Made by a program: the position numbers and the translations under genes. Shown piece after piece: positions 16,397 through 24,943 of a DNA stretch of 64,000 bases; the first letter of the stretch is position 1, and each line of letters begins with the position of its first letter. The stretch lies in contig NZ_NBWU01000001.1 of assembly GCF_002514735.1 (NCBI RefSeq), positions 62,001-126,000 on the forward strand, given 5' to 3'. A model generated the notes under the pieces. It did no database searches, was not told the origin of the DNA, and saw only the letters and a program-made list of their open reading frames with translations. The DNA is from Sediminicola luteus. GTDB lineage: Bacteria > Bacteroidota > Bacteroidia > Flavobacteriales > Flavobacteriaceae.

Positions 16397-19315
16397 CTAT
16401 TCGATTACATACCAATTATACCAATTCGGTTTTACAGTCACTTCTATTGTTATCTCGTAGGTCCTGTTCAGTTTTTTCTCGTTGGATTGCCCTTCTTGTT
16501 CCCGTACCCTTGCCGTATCTGTAAGTCCGGTATAATACAACGGCAGGGTTATTTCCTTGGTAATTTCGGTGTCGGTAGGGTTAAACACCATCAACATCCC
16601 TTTTTCCTTCAATTTTGGGTTAACGTGCATCATATAATCAATATCACGACCATCGGCACGGCGTAAGTGAAGTATATCGCTTTCTAGAATGTCGCGGTAC
16701 TTTTTGTACCAGTCCACTACGCCTTTCACCATCTTCTTGGTACGATCGGTATCGTACAAACGTGGCCCCCGAAGGGCTGATTGAATACCCATACCTACAT
16801 TACTTACCAACATCATCTCATAATGATCCAAGTGTTCATCGAGGGGTTCAATGGTAGCCGCGGCACCGCCTCCATGATATTGGGCCAGTGGAATAAAACT
16901 CCAGCGCATGGACGGGGTGCTCTCCCAGGTGCCATCGAAAATATTCTGTCGGGTGTGTATCAGCTGGTGGCGCCTGGGTAACGACCAGTTCTTTTCGCGA
17001 TAGCCTACCCCATTTTGGTTAGAACCTGTAAGGTAATAGTAGTCGGGTACCCTAAGGTAGACGCCCTTTGATTTACACCATTTGTAAAAATCGGTTATGA
17101 TCTTCCATTGCTCAAATTGCGAATCGCCCAAATCCCTGTGCCCAGGATGGTCGGTTGAGGCACAAACATCGCCCGGATAATTACCATCGTGGGTAAAGGT
17201 CAAAAAGCCTGTTTCCCCGAATATGGTGTAGAGTTTATCAAAATAGTCCAACCCCCATTCACTGGCCAAACAAGGCGAATTGCCAAAAGTAGCGAAACCA
17301 CCACGTTTACCCGTTTTAGGGTTGATTACATCGTCTTTTTCACTGACCCTTCGCGAAGCCAATAACGAATAGGTACCGATTCCAATTCCACGTTCTTGGG
17401 CATAATCGGCATATTTTTTCATTTGACCCAGGTTCTTTTTACTGGTAACCTCAGGATTAAAACCACTACCGAAAGAAAAATTGACCATTTCGTAACCCAC
17501 TGCCACGGCCTGATCGATGGCTTGGGTATATTCTTCCCAATTCGAACGGGTCACATGGAACATCAAAGGGTTTTCGGTAATCCAAGGGGCTATGGTCCTA
17601 TACATTTTCCGCATGGAAAGCCCTTGGCGTTCCTTCTCATAGGAATCATAGGGCAATACAAATGCCCGAATAGACTCGAGGCTAGCCCCTGGCTTAATAT
17701 CTACATTATAGCCTTGCTCCGGATATACCTTTACCAAGTTCGGAATCAACTGGGACCAAGAGATCTGGGTTACATAATCTTGATCAGCCTCCCAATGTAC
17801 CGATTGCGAATTGGCTATTTTGGCCTTCATGGCCGAAAAAGCATAATTGGTCTCCAAATGTATGTTGGGGCGCACCATATATTCGGGATGCCCCCTATGT
17901 CCGGCATACGGGTCGTGATCAGCCAAGGATAATATTTCCGAGACCATACTTTCTACCCTAACAGGTGCCTTTCCGTTATTATTTACACTTACCCATTTCG
18001 AAAATACAGGCACGCCATCGTATAATTCATAATGAACACTGACTTCTAAATTTTTCAAGCTCTCCAAATTTTGGGCCAACTTGTCCAGTTCGCTTTTTTC
18101 CACCTTAGAATAGGCCTTAAAATCGTGGAATGTCAGTCGGCCCAATTCCCCCAAAGCGGTATGGTCTTTACCCGATGCTTTCGGACCCATTTTACCGATA
18201 CGTACGGCCTTGGGTTGTGGTACGGGACCATCAAAACTTACGGCCTCTAGGGTAAGCCAGGCCCCTCCTTTGGGTTTAACCTCACAAAATACCTTGTCGT
18301 TATCTATGCGTAACCGCAAATACCAGGTTTGGTCTAGGTCTACATTGTTCTTGCCCCCTGCCTGGCCATTTTCCTTTTTTCCATCGAAAACGGTAAACTT
18401 CCATGCACCTTTATTCTTTATCCCAGAATCATTACCGGGGCGCATATTCAATTTAACCACACGATCGTCCCAAACCAAAGCAATTCCGGGGCCCCAACCC
18501 CCACTCAAATCGGTGCCGGCATCTAAAGAGGTTTCTACCAAGCCAACACCATTTGGTAACGCTTTTTCGGCATAGACCACCGAATTGATCGGCGTATAAA
18601 TCTCACCTGGTTTACCTTCGTTGATAAAAGAAGACCTCGGATGGGCCTGGGAAGCCACGATTTTCCAAGAAGGATCCAGTTCGTCAAAATCGTCTTGAAA
18701 CAATAGCTTTCTACCCACACCGCTGTTCTTTGAAATGGCCAAGAGTTCGGACACCTCAACATCGGCCAAGGCATAATCCATTTTTAGATGAATGCCTTTT
18801 GGGGGCCATTGTACGTCGGGGGCATGATGCCGGATGCGGTTCCAAGCAAAACGCTCTTGGGGTACCCCCACACTGAAATCTTTAAATTGAAAGGATAAAG
18901 GGTCGCTTTGAAGATCATCGATCCAATCGGGGTAAAGAAAAGCTAAATTAGGCTGACCATGTAACCCGCCAACTTCCATGGCATAACCATCTATATTGAT
19001 TATGGCCTCTGGACGCACCGCACGTATCAATTCTTCTTGTTCGGTCAGGTTTTTTAAACTCACCGTGGCCGCATTGGGGCCTAGACGAAACCCTCGCGAA
19101 ACAATACCATTAGATAGAATCAATTCCTTTCCATCGGCACTTTTAAACACCCCCGCCCTTGCGGCACTAGGATTGATTAACCAGTCTTCGGAAATACCCT
19201 TTTCATAAATACCACTAAGGGTGGTAAGCTTTTGAAATTTCTTTTGATACTCTTGACCCGTGACAACAGTGGCCAGCATCATAAAAAAGAAGGAAAATAC
19301 AGCTGTGGTACGCAT
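16397..19315 (-). CDS. Secreted GH36-like glycoside hydrolase with inserted lectin-like domain
   Basis: A 972-residue secreted protein (signal peptide ending near VVTGQ). The N-terminal beta-sandwich (about 50-195) is interrupted by a concanavalin/LamG-like or DUF1080-like module at about 204-402 (LLFQDDFDELDPSWKI ... LGRLTFHDFKAYS). The sandwich resumes at about 423 with VSVHYELYDGVPVFSKWVSV, as in GH36 proteins. A TIM-barrel region follows with the likely nucleophile Asp in GFLTFTHDGNYPGD and a C-terminal beta domain (GMLMVFNPTDTEI). GH36 members are mainly alpha-galactosidases, but the active-site motifs are divergent here, so the substrate is uncertain. No neighbour shares its strand closely; the AsmA gene is 157 bp downstream. 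Confidence 0.6.
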   Translation of the reverse strand: MRTTAVFSFFFMMLATVVTGQEYQKKFQKLTTLSGIYEKGISEDWLINPSAARAGVFKSADGKELILSNGIVSRGFRLGPNAATVSLKNLTEQEELIRAVRPEAIINIDGYAMEVGGLHGQPNLAFLYPDWIDDLQSDPLSFQFKDFSVGVPQERFAWNRIRHHAPDVQWPPKGIHLKMDYALADVEVSELLAISKNSGVGRKLLFQDDFDELDPSWKIVASQAHPRSSFINEGKPGEIYTPINSVVYAEKALPNGVGLVETSLDAGTDLSGGWGPGIALVWDDRVVKLNMRPGNDSGIKNKGAWKFTVFDGKKENGQAGGKNNVDLDQTWYLRLRIDNDKVFCEVKPKGGAWLTLEAVSFDGPVPQPKAVRIGKMGPKASGKDHTALGELGRLTFHDFKAYSKVEKSELDKLAQNLESLKNLEVSVHYELYDGVPVFSKWVSVNNNGKAPVRVESMVSEILSLADHDPYAGHRGHPEYMVRPNIHLETNYAFSAMKAKIANSQSVHWEADQDYVTQISWSQLIPNLVKVYPEQGYNVDIKPGASLESIRAFVLPYDSYEKERQGLSMRKMYRTIAPWITENPLMFHVTRSNWEEYTQAIDQAVAVGYEMVNFSFGSGFNPEVTSKKNLGQMKKYADYAQERGIGIGTYSLLASRRVSEKDDVINPKTGKRGGFATFGNSPCLASEWGLDYFDKLYTIFGETGFLTFTHDGNYPGDVCASTDHPGHRDLGDSQFEQWKIITDFYKWCKSKGVYLRVPDYYYLTGSNQNGVGYREKNWSLPRRHQLIHTRQNIFDGTWESTPSMRWSFIPLAQYHGGGAAATIEPLDEHLDHYEMMLVSNVGMGIQSALRGPRLYDTDRTKKMVKGVVDWYKKYRDILESDILHLRRADGRDIDYMMHVNPKLKEKGMLMVFNPTDTEITKEITLPLYYTGLTDTARVREQEGQSNEKKLNRTYEITIEVTVKPNWYNWYVIE

Positions 19316-19543
19316 CGATGGATTATTTTGATGTTTCGATGCTTAAATGTATTGAAACCCGCCTATTTATAGCAAAGGAAAGGGTTGAACGACATGTTCA
19401 AAGCCTTAAACGAAAATGGGCTATTACTCTTTTTGCCTCAACTGATGCTTTTTCTACCACTATTAGACCTGACCCACTTTTTTCCATTTATCCAAAGTCT
19501 TCTTAATTTAGTGCCCCCAAGCCATTCTATCTGTATAGCAACT

Positions 19544-19759
19544 ATGCCCAACCACAAATTCAAAAAGCCATCGCAAGAAGAAACGCAAGAAGAAAAAAAA
19601 ACTTTCAAACAAAGTGCCGTTAACGATGCCGCCATTATTGGTGTCTTAATTGGTATTGCAATCTATGCTACCTATAATCACGGCCTAGGACCACTTAGTT
19701 TCTTACCCCTGTTATACCTACCCGTAGCAGCTAAAAACAAGAAAAAAAGACAGGACTAA
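19544..19759 (+). CDS. Small conserved-looking membrane protein
   Basis: A 71-residue protein starting at the ATG at 19544. A longer reading from 19385 adds a low-complexity hydrophobic stretch that looks non-coding. The N-terminal ~28 residues are polar and rich in Lys and Glu (KKPSQEETQEEKKTFKQ), followed by two hydrophobic segments (DAAIIGVLIGIAIYATY and GPLSFLPLLYLPVAA) and a basic tail KNKKKRQD. This suggests a two-helix inner-membrane hairpin with both ends inside. I do not recognise the family and context gives no function. Confidence 0.5.
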   Translation: MPNHKFKKPSQEETQEEKKTFKQSAVNDAAIIGVLIGIAIYATYNHGLGPLSFLPLLYLPVAAKNKKKRQD

Positions 19760-19962
19760 ACAGCTAAGAACTAGTACCTTTTATTAGACGACACCGTACC
19801 CCATAGCTACCTTAGAATCGAAACAAGAGAGGGGCATACTTAGTTTTAAGCCCCTTATTTCGAGCTGCAATTTTCATCCCTTCAGGAAGCTCACTTACCT
19901 AACAAAAATTCACCAGCTAGCTGTAGTTTTGTTAAAACGGTACGATCTCAAATACCCTGGTC

Positions 19963-21459
19963 TTATGCCTTGGTTTGATTAACAGAACTACCGTATTCCC
20001 GCATGAGTTCGGCTACCCGCATGGCCATGGCCTTGTTCTTGGCAACCGAATCCAAAACTTTGGCCGGTGCTTGTCGTAGCTCACAGTCGTTAATATGGCA
20101 ACGTTCACAGGTTACCCCTACCTTTTCAATGCCAATTTTAGGGTCGTTTAGAAAGGCTAGCTTCCGTTTGAGCTCAGCATTGATTAAAAGTCCCACACTG
20201 ATACTTCTATAATAACCCGTTTTAAACGGATCTTGGGTGGCCGAAGTGAACACCAAATACCTGCCCCCATCTTCATAGGCCGAAACCTGAACATCGAATT
20301 CATGGGCCAAGTTACTCACCCCGATCCTATCCAGTACTTTTAAAGAAACCCAACGCCGGCAATAGTGCTCGTTGGTCTCATAGGCCCTTGGCGATTGCTG
20401 ATGCGCCAAATGCAGTTCTTTTTTTAATTCATAAGATGTACTGCCCGCTTTATGGCTAAACCGCAGAAAGAACAGGTCTTGTATGTTGAACACCTTGGGC
20501 AATATATTGGTAAGCCGCTGGTAGAACGATTCCGGGGAGGCATTAAACAAGGCCATCACTTGTAAAAAACCTTCGATATCAAAATTGGGTCTGGCAAAAA
20601 CTTCGGTAAGGGCCTGGTGAATTGGAGCACGCGGAATTATAAGGGCGCCGGCAAAATAAGAGGCATAAAAATTATTCAATACTTGATCGAAGGTATCGAA
20701 CTTGATCCACGGAAAAGTATATAATCGTTCTTGGTAACCCAAATAGTTGTACGCTATTTCCTTGGCATAGATAAAGGTGCGTTGGGCCTCATCCATACCA
20801 TCGGCCATTAACAAGACCTTGGTTTTCGGCACAAAAACCGAACGTAGGTTATTCAAGGGGCCTTCTGGTTGTAGCGCATCAAAATGAATGGTATAGCCGT
20901 ATTCCTCGACCAAGATCTCGGCCAGATCTTTGTCTGCAATCGGTTGGCTAAGATTTATCTGATAGGCTTCCGCAAAGCGAAGTACGCTTTCTTCCAAATC
21001 GCCAAAATAGTTTTTATTGGCCTCTTGGTACGAGCGCACCGAAGCCAGGTAAAAACTCTCCCTGCTAAAGTCATAATGTTGGGCGATCTTAATAATGGTA
21101 CTGATAAAGGCGCTGACCTTTAAAGGGGCATTGGCCACAATATCGATAAGGTCACTTTCTTTGATCCCAAACAGTTCCAAAGGAATCTCCTTGAACATTT
21201 TACTGCGCAATAATTCGCCAATGGGTGCTAGCTTTTTATCGAGCTTTAAAGACACCATTTGATCGTAGGGCACTTCCAAGCCGGTCGACAAAAGGGCAAT
21301 TTTATCGGGTTTAGGGTATTTCTTCCCATTTTCGATTTCGTTCAAATACGACTTGGACAATCCGGTCAATTTAGAAAGTCCGAACAAAGACAAATTGCGC
21401 TCGTTTCGCTTCTGACGCAGCTTTAAACCGAATATTAAGCGAATATACTCTTCTTCCAT
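19963..21459 (-). CDS. ScfR/RamB-type XRE regulator of acetate metabolism
   Basis: A 498-residue transcription factor. An XRE helix-turn-helix fills residues about 8-65 (LRQKRNERNLSLFGLSKLTGLSKSYLNEIENGKKYPKPDK). A central IrrE/ImmA-like domain (ADKDLAEILVEEYGYTIHF) and the C-terminal short-chain-fatty-acyl regulator domain with cysteine-rich CERCHINDCELR follow. This architecture is that of RamB, PrpR and related regulators of glyoxylate and propionate metabolism that sense acyl-CoA. It is divergent from aceB with only 119 bp between them, so it very probably controls aceBA and itself. A perfect -7 box lies 5 bases from its ATG, which would make a nearly leaderless mRNA. Confidence 0.88.
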   Translation of the reverse strand: MEEEYIRLIFGLKLRQKRNERNLSLFGLSKLTGLSKSYLNEIENGKKYPKPDKIALLSTGLEVPYDQMVSLKLDKKLAPIGELLRSKMFKEIPLELFGIKESDLIDIVANAPLKVSAFISTIIKIAQHYDFSRESFYLASVRSYQEANKNYFGDLEESVLRFAEAYQINLSQPIADKDLAEILVEEYGYTIHFDALQPEGPLNNLRSVFVPKTKVLLMADGMDEAQRTFIYAKEIAYNYLGYQERLYTFPWIKFDTFDQVLNNFYASYFAGALIIPRAPIHQALTEVFARPNFDIEGFLQVMALFNASPESFYQRLTNILPKVFNIQDLFFLRFSHKAGSTSYELKKELHLAHQQSPRAYETNEHYCRRWVSLKVLDRIGVSNLAHEFDVQVSAYEDGGRYLVFTSATQDPFKTGYYRSISVGLLINAELKRKLAFLNDPKIGIEKVGVTCERCHINDCELRQAPAKVLDSVAKNKAMAMRVAELMREYGSSVNQTKA

Positions 21460-21464
21460 ATCAG

Positions 21465-21472
21465 CAAATATA
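21465..21472 (-). promoter_or_regulatory. Candidate -7 box (TATATTTG) of the ScfR-type gene
   Basis: An exact TAnnTTTG match ending only five bases before the ATG at 21459. No good TTG is seen at -33. If used, the transcript would start within a few bases of the start codon. Confidence 0.45.
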
Positions 21473-21477
21473 ACGCA

Positions 21478-21529
21478 TTTTGCGAACAGTGAATTTTTTG
21501 CGTTTTTTCTCTTTTAGCGAACGTTCGCT
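21478..21529. promoter_or_regulatory. Operator-like sites in the scfR-aceB intergenic region
   Basis: A perfect 14-bp palindrome AGCGAACGTTCGCT lies at 21516-21529, and a related half-site TTTTGCGAAC lies at 21478-21487, with another TTTTTTGCG at 21494-21502. The half-sites resemble the TTTGCAAA core known for corynebacterial RamB (family knowledge). The palindrome abuts the -33 element of aceB and the left half-site lies just upstream of the regulator's -7 box, so binding could affect both promoters. Confidence 0.55.
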
Positions 21530-21559
21530 TGTTTTTTAATTTTTTTTGTAATAGTATTG
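21529..21559 (+). promoter_or_regulatory. Candidate aceB promoter
   Basis: TTG at 21529-21531 and TAGTATTG at 21552-21559 match the Bacteroidota -33/-7 pattern (one mismatch in the -7 box) with 20 bases between them. The aceB ATG follows 19 bases downstream. Confidence 0.5.
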
Positions 21560-21578
21560 ACCTCAAAACAAGCTCATT

Positions 21579-23174
21579 ATGGAAAACACATCCGTACACA
21601 TTTCAAAAGTCGGGTTTGCAAAAGGGGTAAAGAACTACTACCCCGAAGTATTGACCGACGCGGCTTTGGCATTTATCTGTGCCTTACATGAAACATTCGA
21701 TCAAGAGCGTATCGAGCTCTTAAAAAGAAGAGAGGCTCTACAAAAGGTCTATGATCAAGGGGCGTATCCGGTGTTTCCCATGGAGACCAAAGACATACGA
21801 GAAGGCTCTTGGACCGCCGCCCCGATCCCGCACGACCTACAAGATCGTCGGGTAGAAATTACCGGACCCGTTGATCGCAAAATGATCATCAACGCCCTGA
21901 ATTCCGGCGCCAAGACCTTTATGGCCGATCTAGAAGACAGCAACTCGCCCAATTGGGCGAACAATATGCAGGGGCAACAAAATCTGATCGACGCGAACAA
22001 CAAAACCATTTCGCTCTATGATTCTAAAAGGGACAAAGCCTATCGTTTAAACGAAGAAACCGCCGTACTGTTGGTGCGCCCCAGAGGCCTTCACCTTAAC
22101 GAAAGACATCTCACCATAGCCGGCCAACCCTGTTCGGGAAGCTTGGTAGATTTTGGGCTTTATGTGTTCCACAACACCCAAATTTTATTGAAAAAGGGAA
22201 CCGCCCCCTATTTTTACTTACCCAAACTTGAACATTATACCGAAGCCCGTTGGTGGAACCAAGTGTTTACATTTACCGAGGAATACCTTCAAGTTCCCGT
22301 AGGCACGTTTAAGGCTACCGTGCTTATTGAAACCATAACTGCCAGTTTTCAACTCGACGAGATCATCTACGAACTTAAAGAGCATATCGTAGGCTTAAAC
22401 TGCGGCCGTTGGGACTATATTTTTTCCTATATAAAAAAATTCAGGAACCATAAAGATTTTGTGGTGCCCAATAGAGATCAGGTTACCATGACCTCGCCGT
22501 TTATGGATGCCTATTCGAAGCGGGTTATACAGCGTTGTCATAAACGGGGCATTTTGGCCATAGGCGGTATGGCCGCCCAGATACCCATTAAAAACGATGC
22601 CGAGGCCAATGCCCAGGCTTTGGAAAAAGTACGGATAGATAAGGCCCGCGAAGCAAAAAACGGTCATGACGGTACTTGGGTGGCACACCCTGCCTTGGTA
22701 GCAGTTGCCTTAGAACAATTCAATACCCATATGCCCACGGCCAATCAATTACACGTGAGTAGGGACGATATTGAAATCACTGAAAAAGATCTAGTCGCCA
22801 TTCCACAAGGCACTATTACGGAAGCCGGGGTTCGCAAGAACATTAATGTGGGTATTTTATATATGGAAGCCTGGTTACGCGGCAATGGGGCCGTTGCCCT
22901 TTACCATCTTATGGAAGACGCCGCTACGGCAGAAATATCGCGTACACAAGTTTGGCAGTGGTTAAAACAGGAGGTTGCATTAGAAGACGGTCGCCCATTT
23001 ACCCGTACACTTTACGATCAATTCTTGCAGGATGAAATCAAAAAGATCAGAACAGACTTTTTTACCGATAGAAACACCGATAAGCTGGAAGTAGCCATAG
23101 AACTCTTCCACAATCTTGTGGTCTCCGACGACTTTGAAGAGTTCTTAACACTAAACGCATACAACTACATATAA
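21579..23174 (+). CDS. aceB: Malate synthase A
   Basis: A 531-residue cytoplasmic enzyme that condenses glyoxylate with acetyl-CoA to malate, the second step of the glyoxylate shunt. The family pattern is clear: TKDIREGSWTAAPIP, the metal- and glyoxylate-binding TFMADLEDSNSPNW, VLIETITASFQLDEIIYELKEH, GLNCGRWDYIFSYIKKF, IGGMAAQIP, and GHDGTWVAHPAL near the C-terminal third. Length is normal for the A isoform. It is followed after 70 bp by aceA on the same strand; the upstream operators and regulator fit control by acetate or fatty-acid supply. Confidence 0.97.
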   Translation: MENTSVHISKVGFAKGVKNYYPEVLTDAALAFICALHETFDQERIELLKRREALQKVYDQGAYPVFPMETKDIREGSWTAAPIPHDLQDRRVEITGPVDRKMIINALNSGAKTFMADLEDSNSPNWANNMQGQQNLIDANNKTISLYDSKRDKAYRLNEETAVLLVRPRGLHLNERHLTIAGQPCSGSLVDFGLYVFHNTQILLKKGTAPYFYLPKLEHYTEARWWNQVFTFTEEYLQVPVGTFKATVLIETITASFQLDEIIYELKEHIVGLNCGRWDYIFSYIKKFRNHKDFVVPNRDQVTMTSPFMDAYSKRVIQRCHKRGILAIGGMAAQIPIKNDAEANAQALEKVRIDKAREAKNGHDGTWVAHPALVAVALEQFNTHMPTANQLHVSRDDIEITEKDLVAIPQGTITEAGVRKNINVGILYMEAWLRGNGAVALYHLMEDAATAEISRTQVWQWLKQEVALEDGRPFTRTLYDQFLQDEIKKIRTDFFTDRNTDKLEVAIELFHNLVVSDDFEEFLTLNAYNYI

Positions 23175-23244
23175 AAAATCCTGCCATTGCTGGCACAATG
23201 AACAGGATCAAATTATCAATACTAATAATTTATACATCAAAATT

Positions 23245-24876
23245 ATGAAAACCTTATCAAATACCTCGTACCGTTCGGCCTTAGACACCGTAAAGGCCCT
23301 AAAAAAGAAGTATGGCGACAGCTGGTCGGCCATTAACCCGGAAAATGCAGCCCGAATGATGGTGCAAAACCGCTTTAAGACCGGCTTGGACATCGCCAAG
23401 TATACCGCTGCCATAATGCGGGCAGATATGGCCCAATACGATGCCGACCCCTCGCAATACACCCAGTCTTTAGGCTGCTGGCATGGTTTTGTGGCCCAAC
23501 AAAAGATGATCGCGGTCAAAAAACACCACCAAACCACCCAAAAACGCTATTTGTACCTTTCGGGATGGATGGTAGCCGCACTTCGCTCTGAATTTGGTCC
23601 CTTACCCGATCAATCGATGCACGAAAAAACCGCGGTACCTGCTTTGATCGCAGAAATCTATGACTTCTTAAAACAAGCAGACGCCATAGCTTTAAATGAC
23701 CTTTTCAGGAGACTGGAACAAGGGGAAGATGTACAGCAGCAAATAGATGATTTTGAAACCCATGTAGTACCGATCATTGCCGATATAGATGCCGGGTTCG
23801 GTAATGAGGAAGCTACTTATCTATTGACCAAAAAAATGATTGAGGCCGGGGCTTGTGCCATCCAGATAGAAAACCAAGTATCCGACGCCAAACAATGCGG
23901 CCACCAAGACGGCAAAGTAACCGTGCCCCACGAAGATTTTATAGCCAAGCTAAATGCCATTCGCTATGCCTTTTTAGAACTGGGCGTAGACGACGGCATC
24001 ATCGTGGCCCGAACCGATTCGGAAGGTGCCGGACTTACGCAAAAATTACCGGTAAGTAAATCCCCAGGTGATCTGGCCTCACAATATTTAGCTTTTGTAG
24101 ATGCCGAAGAAATCGAGATTACCCAAGCCCGCGAAGACGACGTGCTCATAAAAAGGGACGGGAAATTAATGCGCCCCAAAAGATTGCCCAATGGTTTGTA
24201 CCAATTTAAAAAAGGCAGCAATATCGATCGGGTAGTACTCGATTGTATTACCAGTCTGCAACATGGGGCCGATCTTTTGTGGATAGAAACCCCTACCCCC
24301 GACTTAAAACAGATCGCCCATATGGTAAACCGCATCCGAGAGGTAGTACCGAATGCCAAATTGGTCTATAACAATTCGCCTTCCTTCAATTGGACCTTGA
24401 ATTTTAGGAACCAAGCCTATGACGATATGAAGGCCGAAGGGGAGAACATGACGGCCTATGACCGTAATAATTTAATGTCGGCCGAATACGATGGTACCGA
24501 ACTTTGCTTTAGGGCCGATCGTAAGATCAAGAGTTTTCAAAAGGATGGCGCCCTACAGGCGGGTATTTTCCATCACTTGATTACCTTACCTACCTACCAT
24601 ACCACAGCCCTTCATATGAACGACCTTACCGAAGGGTATTTTGGTAATGCCGGTATGTTGGCCTATGTAGAAGGAGTACAGCGCCAAGAAATAAGAAAAA
24701 GGGTTTCTTGCGTAAAACACCAACGCATGGCTGGATCCGATTTAGGAGACGATCACAAAACCTTCTTCTCTGGCGACCATGCCCTAAAGGCTGGAGGTGC
24801 CAAGAACACTTCTAATCAATTTAAGGATGGGGGCCAAAAGCTAAATCCTAAAAACAAATTGCCGATTGCCGTTTAA
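23245..24876 (+). CDS. aceA: Isocitrate lyase
   Basis: A 543-residue enzyme that splits isocitrate into succinate and glyoxylate. Visible family motifs are GCWHGFVAQQKM, FETHVVPIIADIDAGFGNEEATY, the catalytic-loop-equivalent DAKQCGHQDGKVTVPHEDF (KKCGH-type, here KQCGH), IVARTDSEGA, LWIETPTPDLKQI and LVYNNSPSFNW. The length matches the longer isocitrate lyases of the fungal/Bacteroidota type rather than the ~430-residue enterobacterial form. It forms an operon with aceB and ends in an intrinsic terminator. Confidence 0.97.
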   Translation: MKTLSNTSYRSALDTVKALKKKYGDSWSAINPENAARMMVQNRFKTGLDIAKYTAAIMRADMAQYDADPSQYTQSLGCWHGFVAQQKMIAVKKHHQTTQKRYLYLSGWMVAALRSEFGPLPDQSMHEKTAVPALIAEIYDFLKQADAIALNDLFRRLEQGEDVQQQIDDFETHVVPIIADIDAGFGNEEATYLLTKKMIEAGACAIQIENQVSDAKQCGHQDGKVTVPHEDFIAKLNAIRYAFLELGVDDGIIVARTDSEGAGLTQKLPVSKSPGDLASQYLAFVDAEEIEITQAREDDVLIKRDGKLMRPKRLPNGLYQFKKGSNIDRVVLDCITSLQHGADLLWIETPTPDLKQIAHMVNRIREVVPNAKLVYNNSPSFNWTLNFRNQAYDDMKAEGENMTAYDRNNLMSAEYDGTELCFRADRKIKSFQKDGALQAGIFHHLITLPTYHTTALHMNDLTEGYFGNAGMLAYVEGVQRQEIRKRVSCVKHQRMAGSDLGDDHKTFFSGDHALKAGGAKNTSNQFKDGGQKLNPKNKLPIAV

Positions 24877-24893
24877 AGCATATGATTACCTAC

Positions 24894-24927
24894 AAAAAGA
24901 CCCGAAGTTTCCTCCGGGTCTTTTTTT
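24894..24927 (+). terminator. Intrinsic terminator of aceBA
   Basis: GACCCG (24899-24904) pairs with CGGGTC (24915-24920), extended by A/T pairs, and is followed by seven T residues at 24921-24927, 20 bases past the aceA stop. The A-tract on the other side may also serve the convergent operon. Confidence 0.9.
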
Positions 24928-24943
24928 GTTTATAACATCTTGA

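Noticed and set aside
19385-19543. Longer start of the small membrane protein
   Set aside because: The extra residues are hydrophobic low-complexity sequence; the ATG at 19544 gives a better protein.
19820-19860. Possible terminator between the small membrane protein and the ScfR-type gene
   Set aside because: The GGGGC/GCCCC stem is only 5 bp with a 14-base loop and a poor T-tail.
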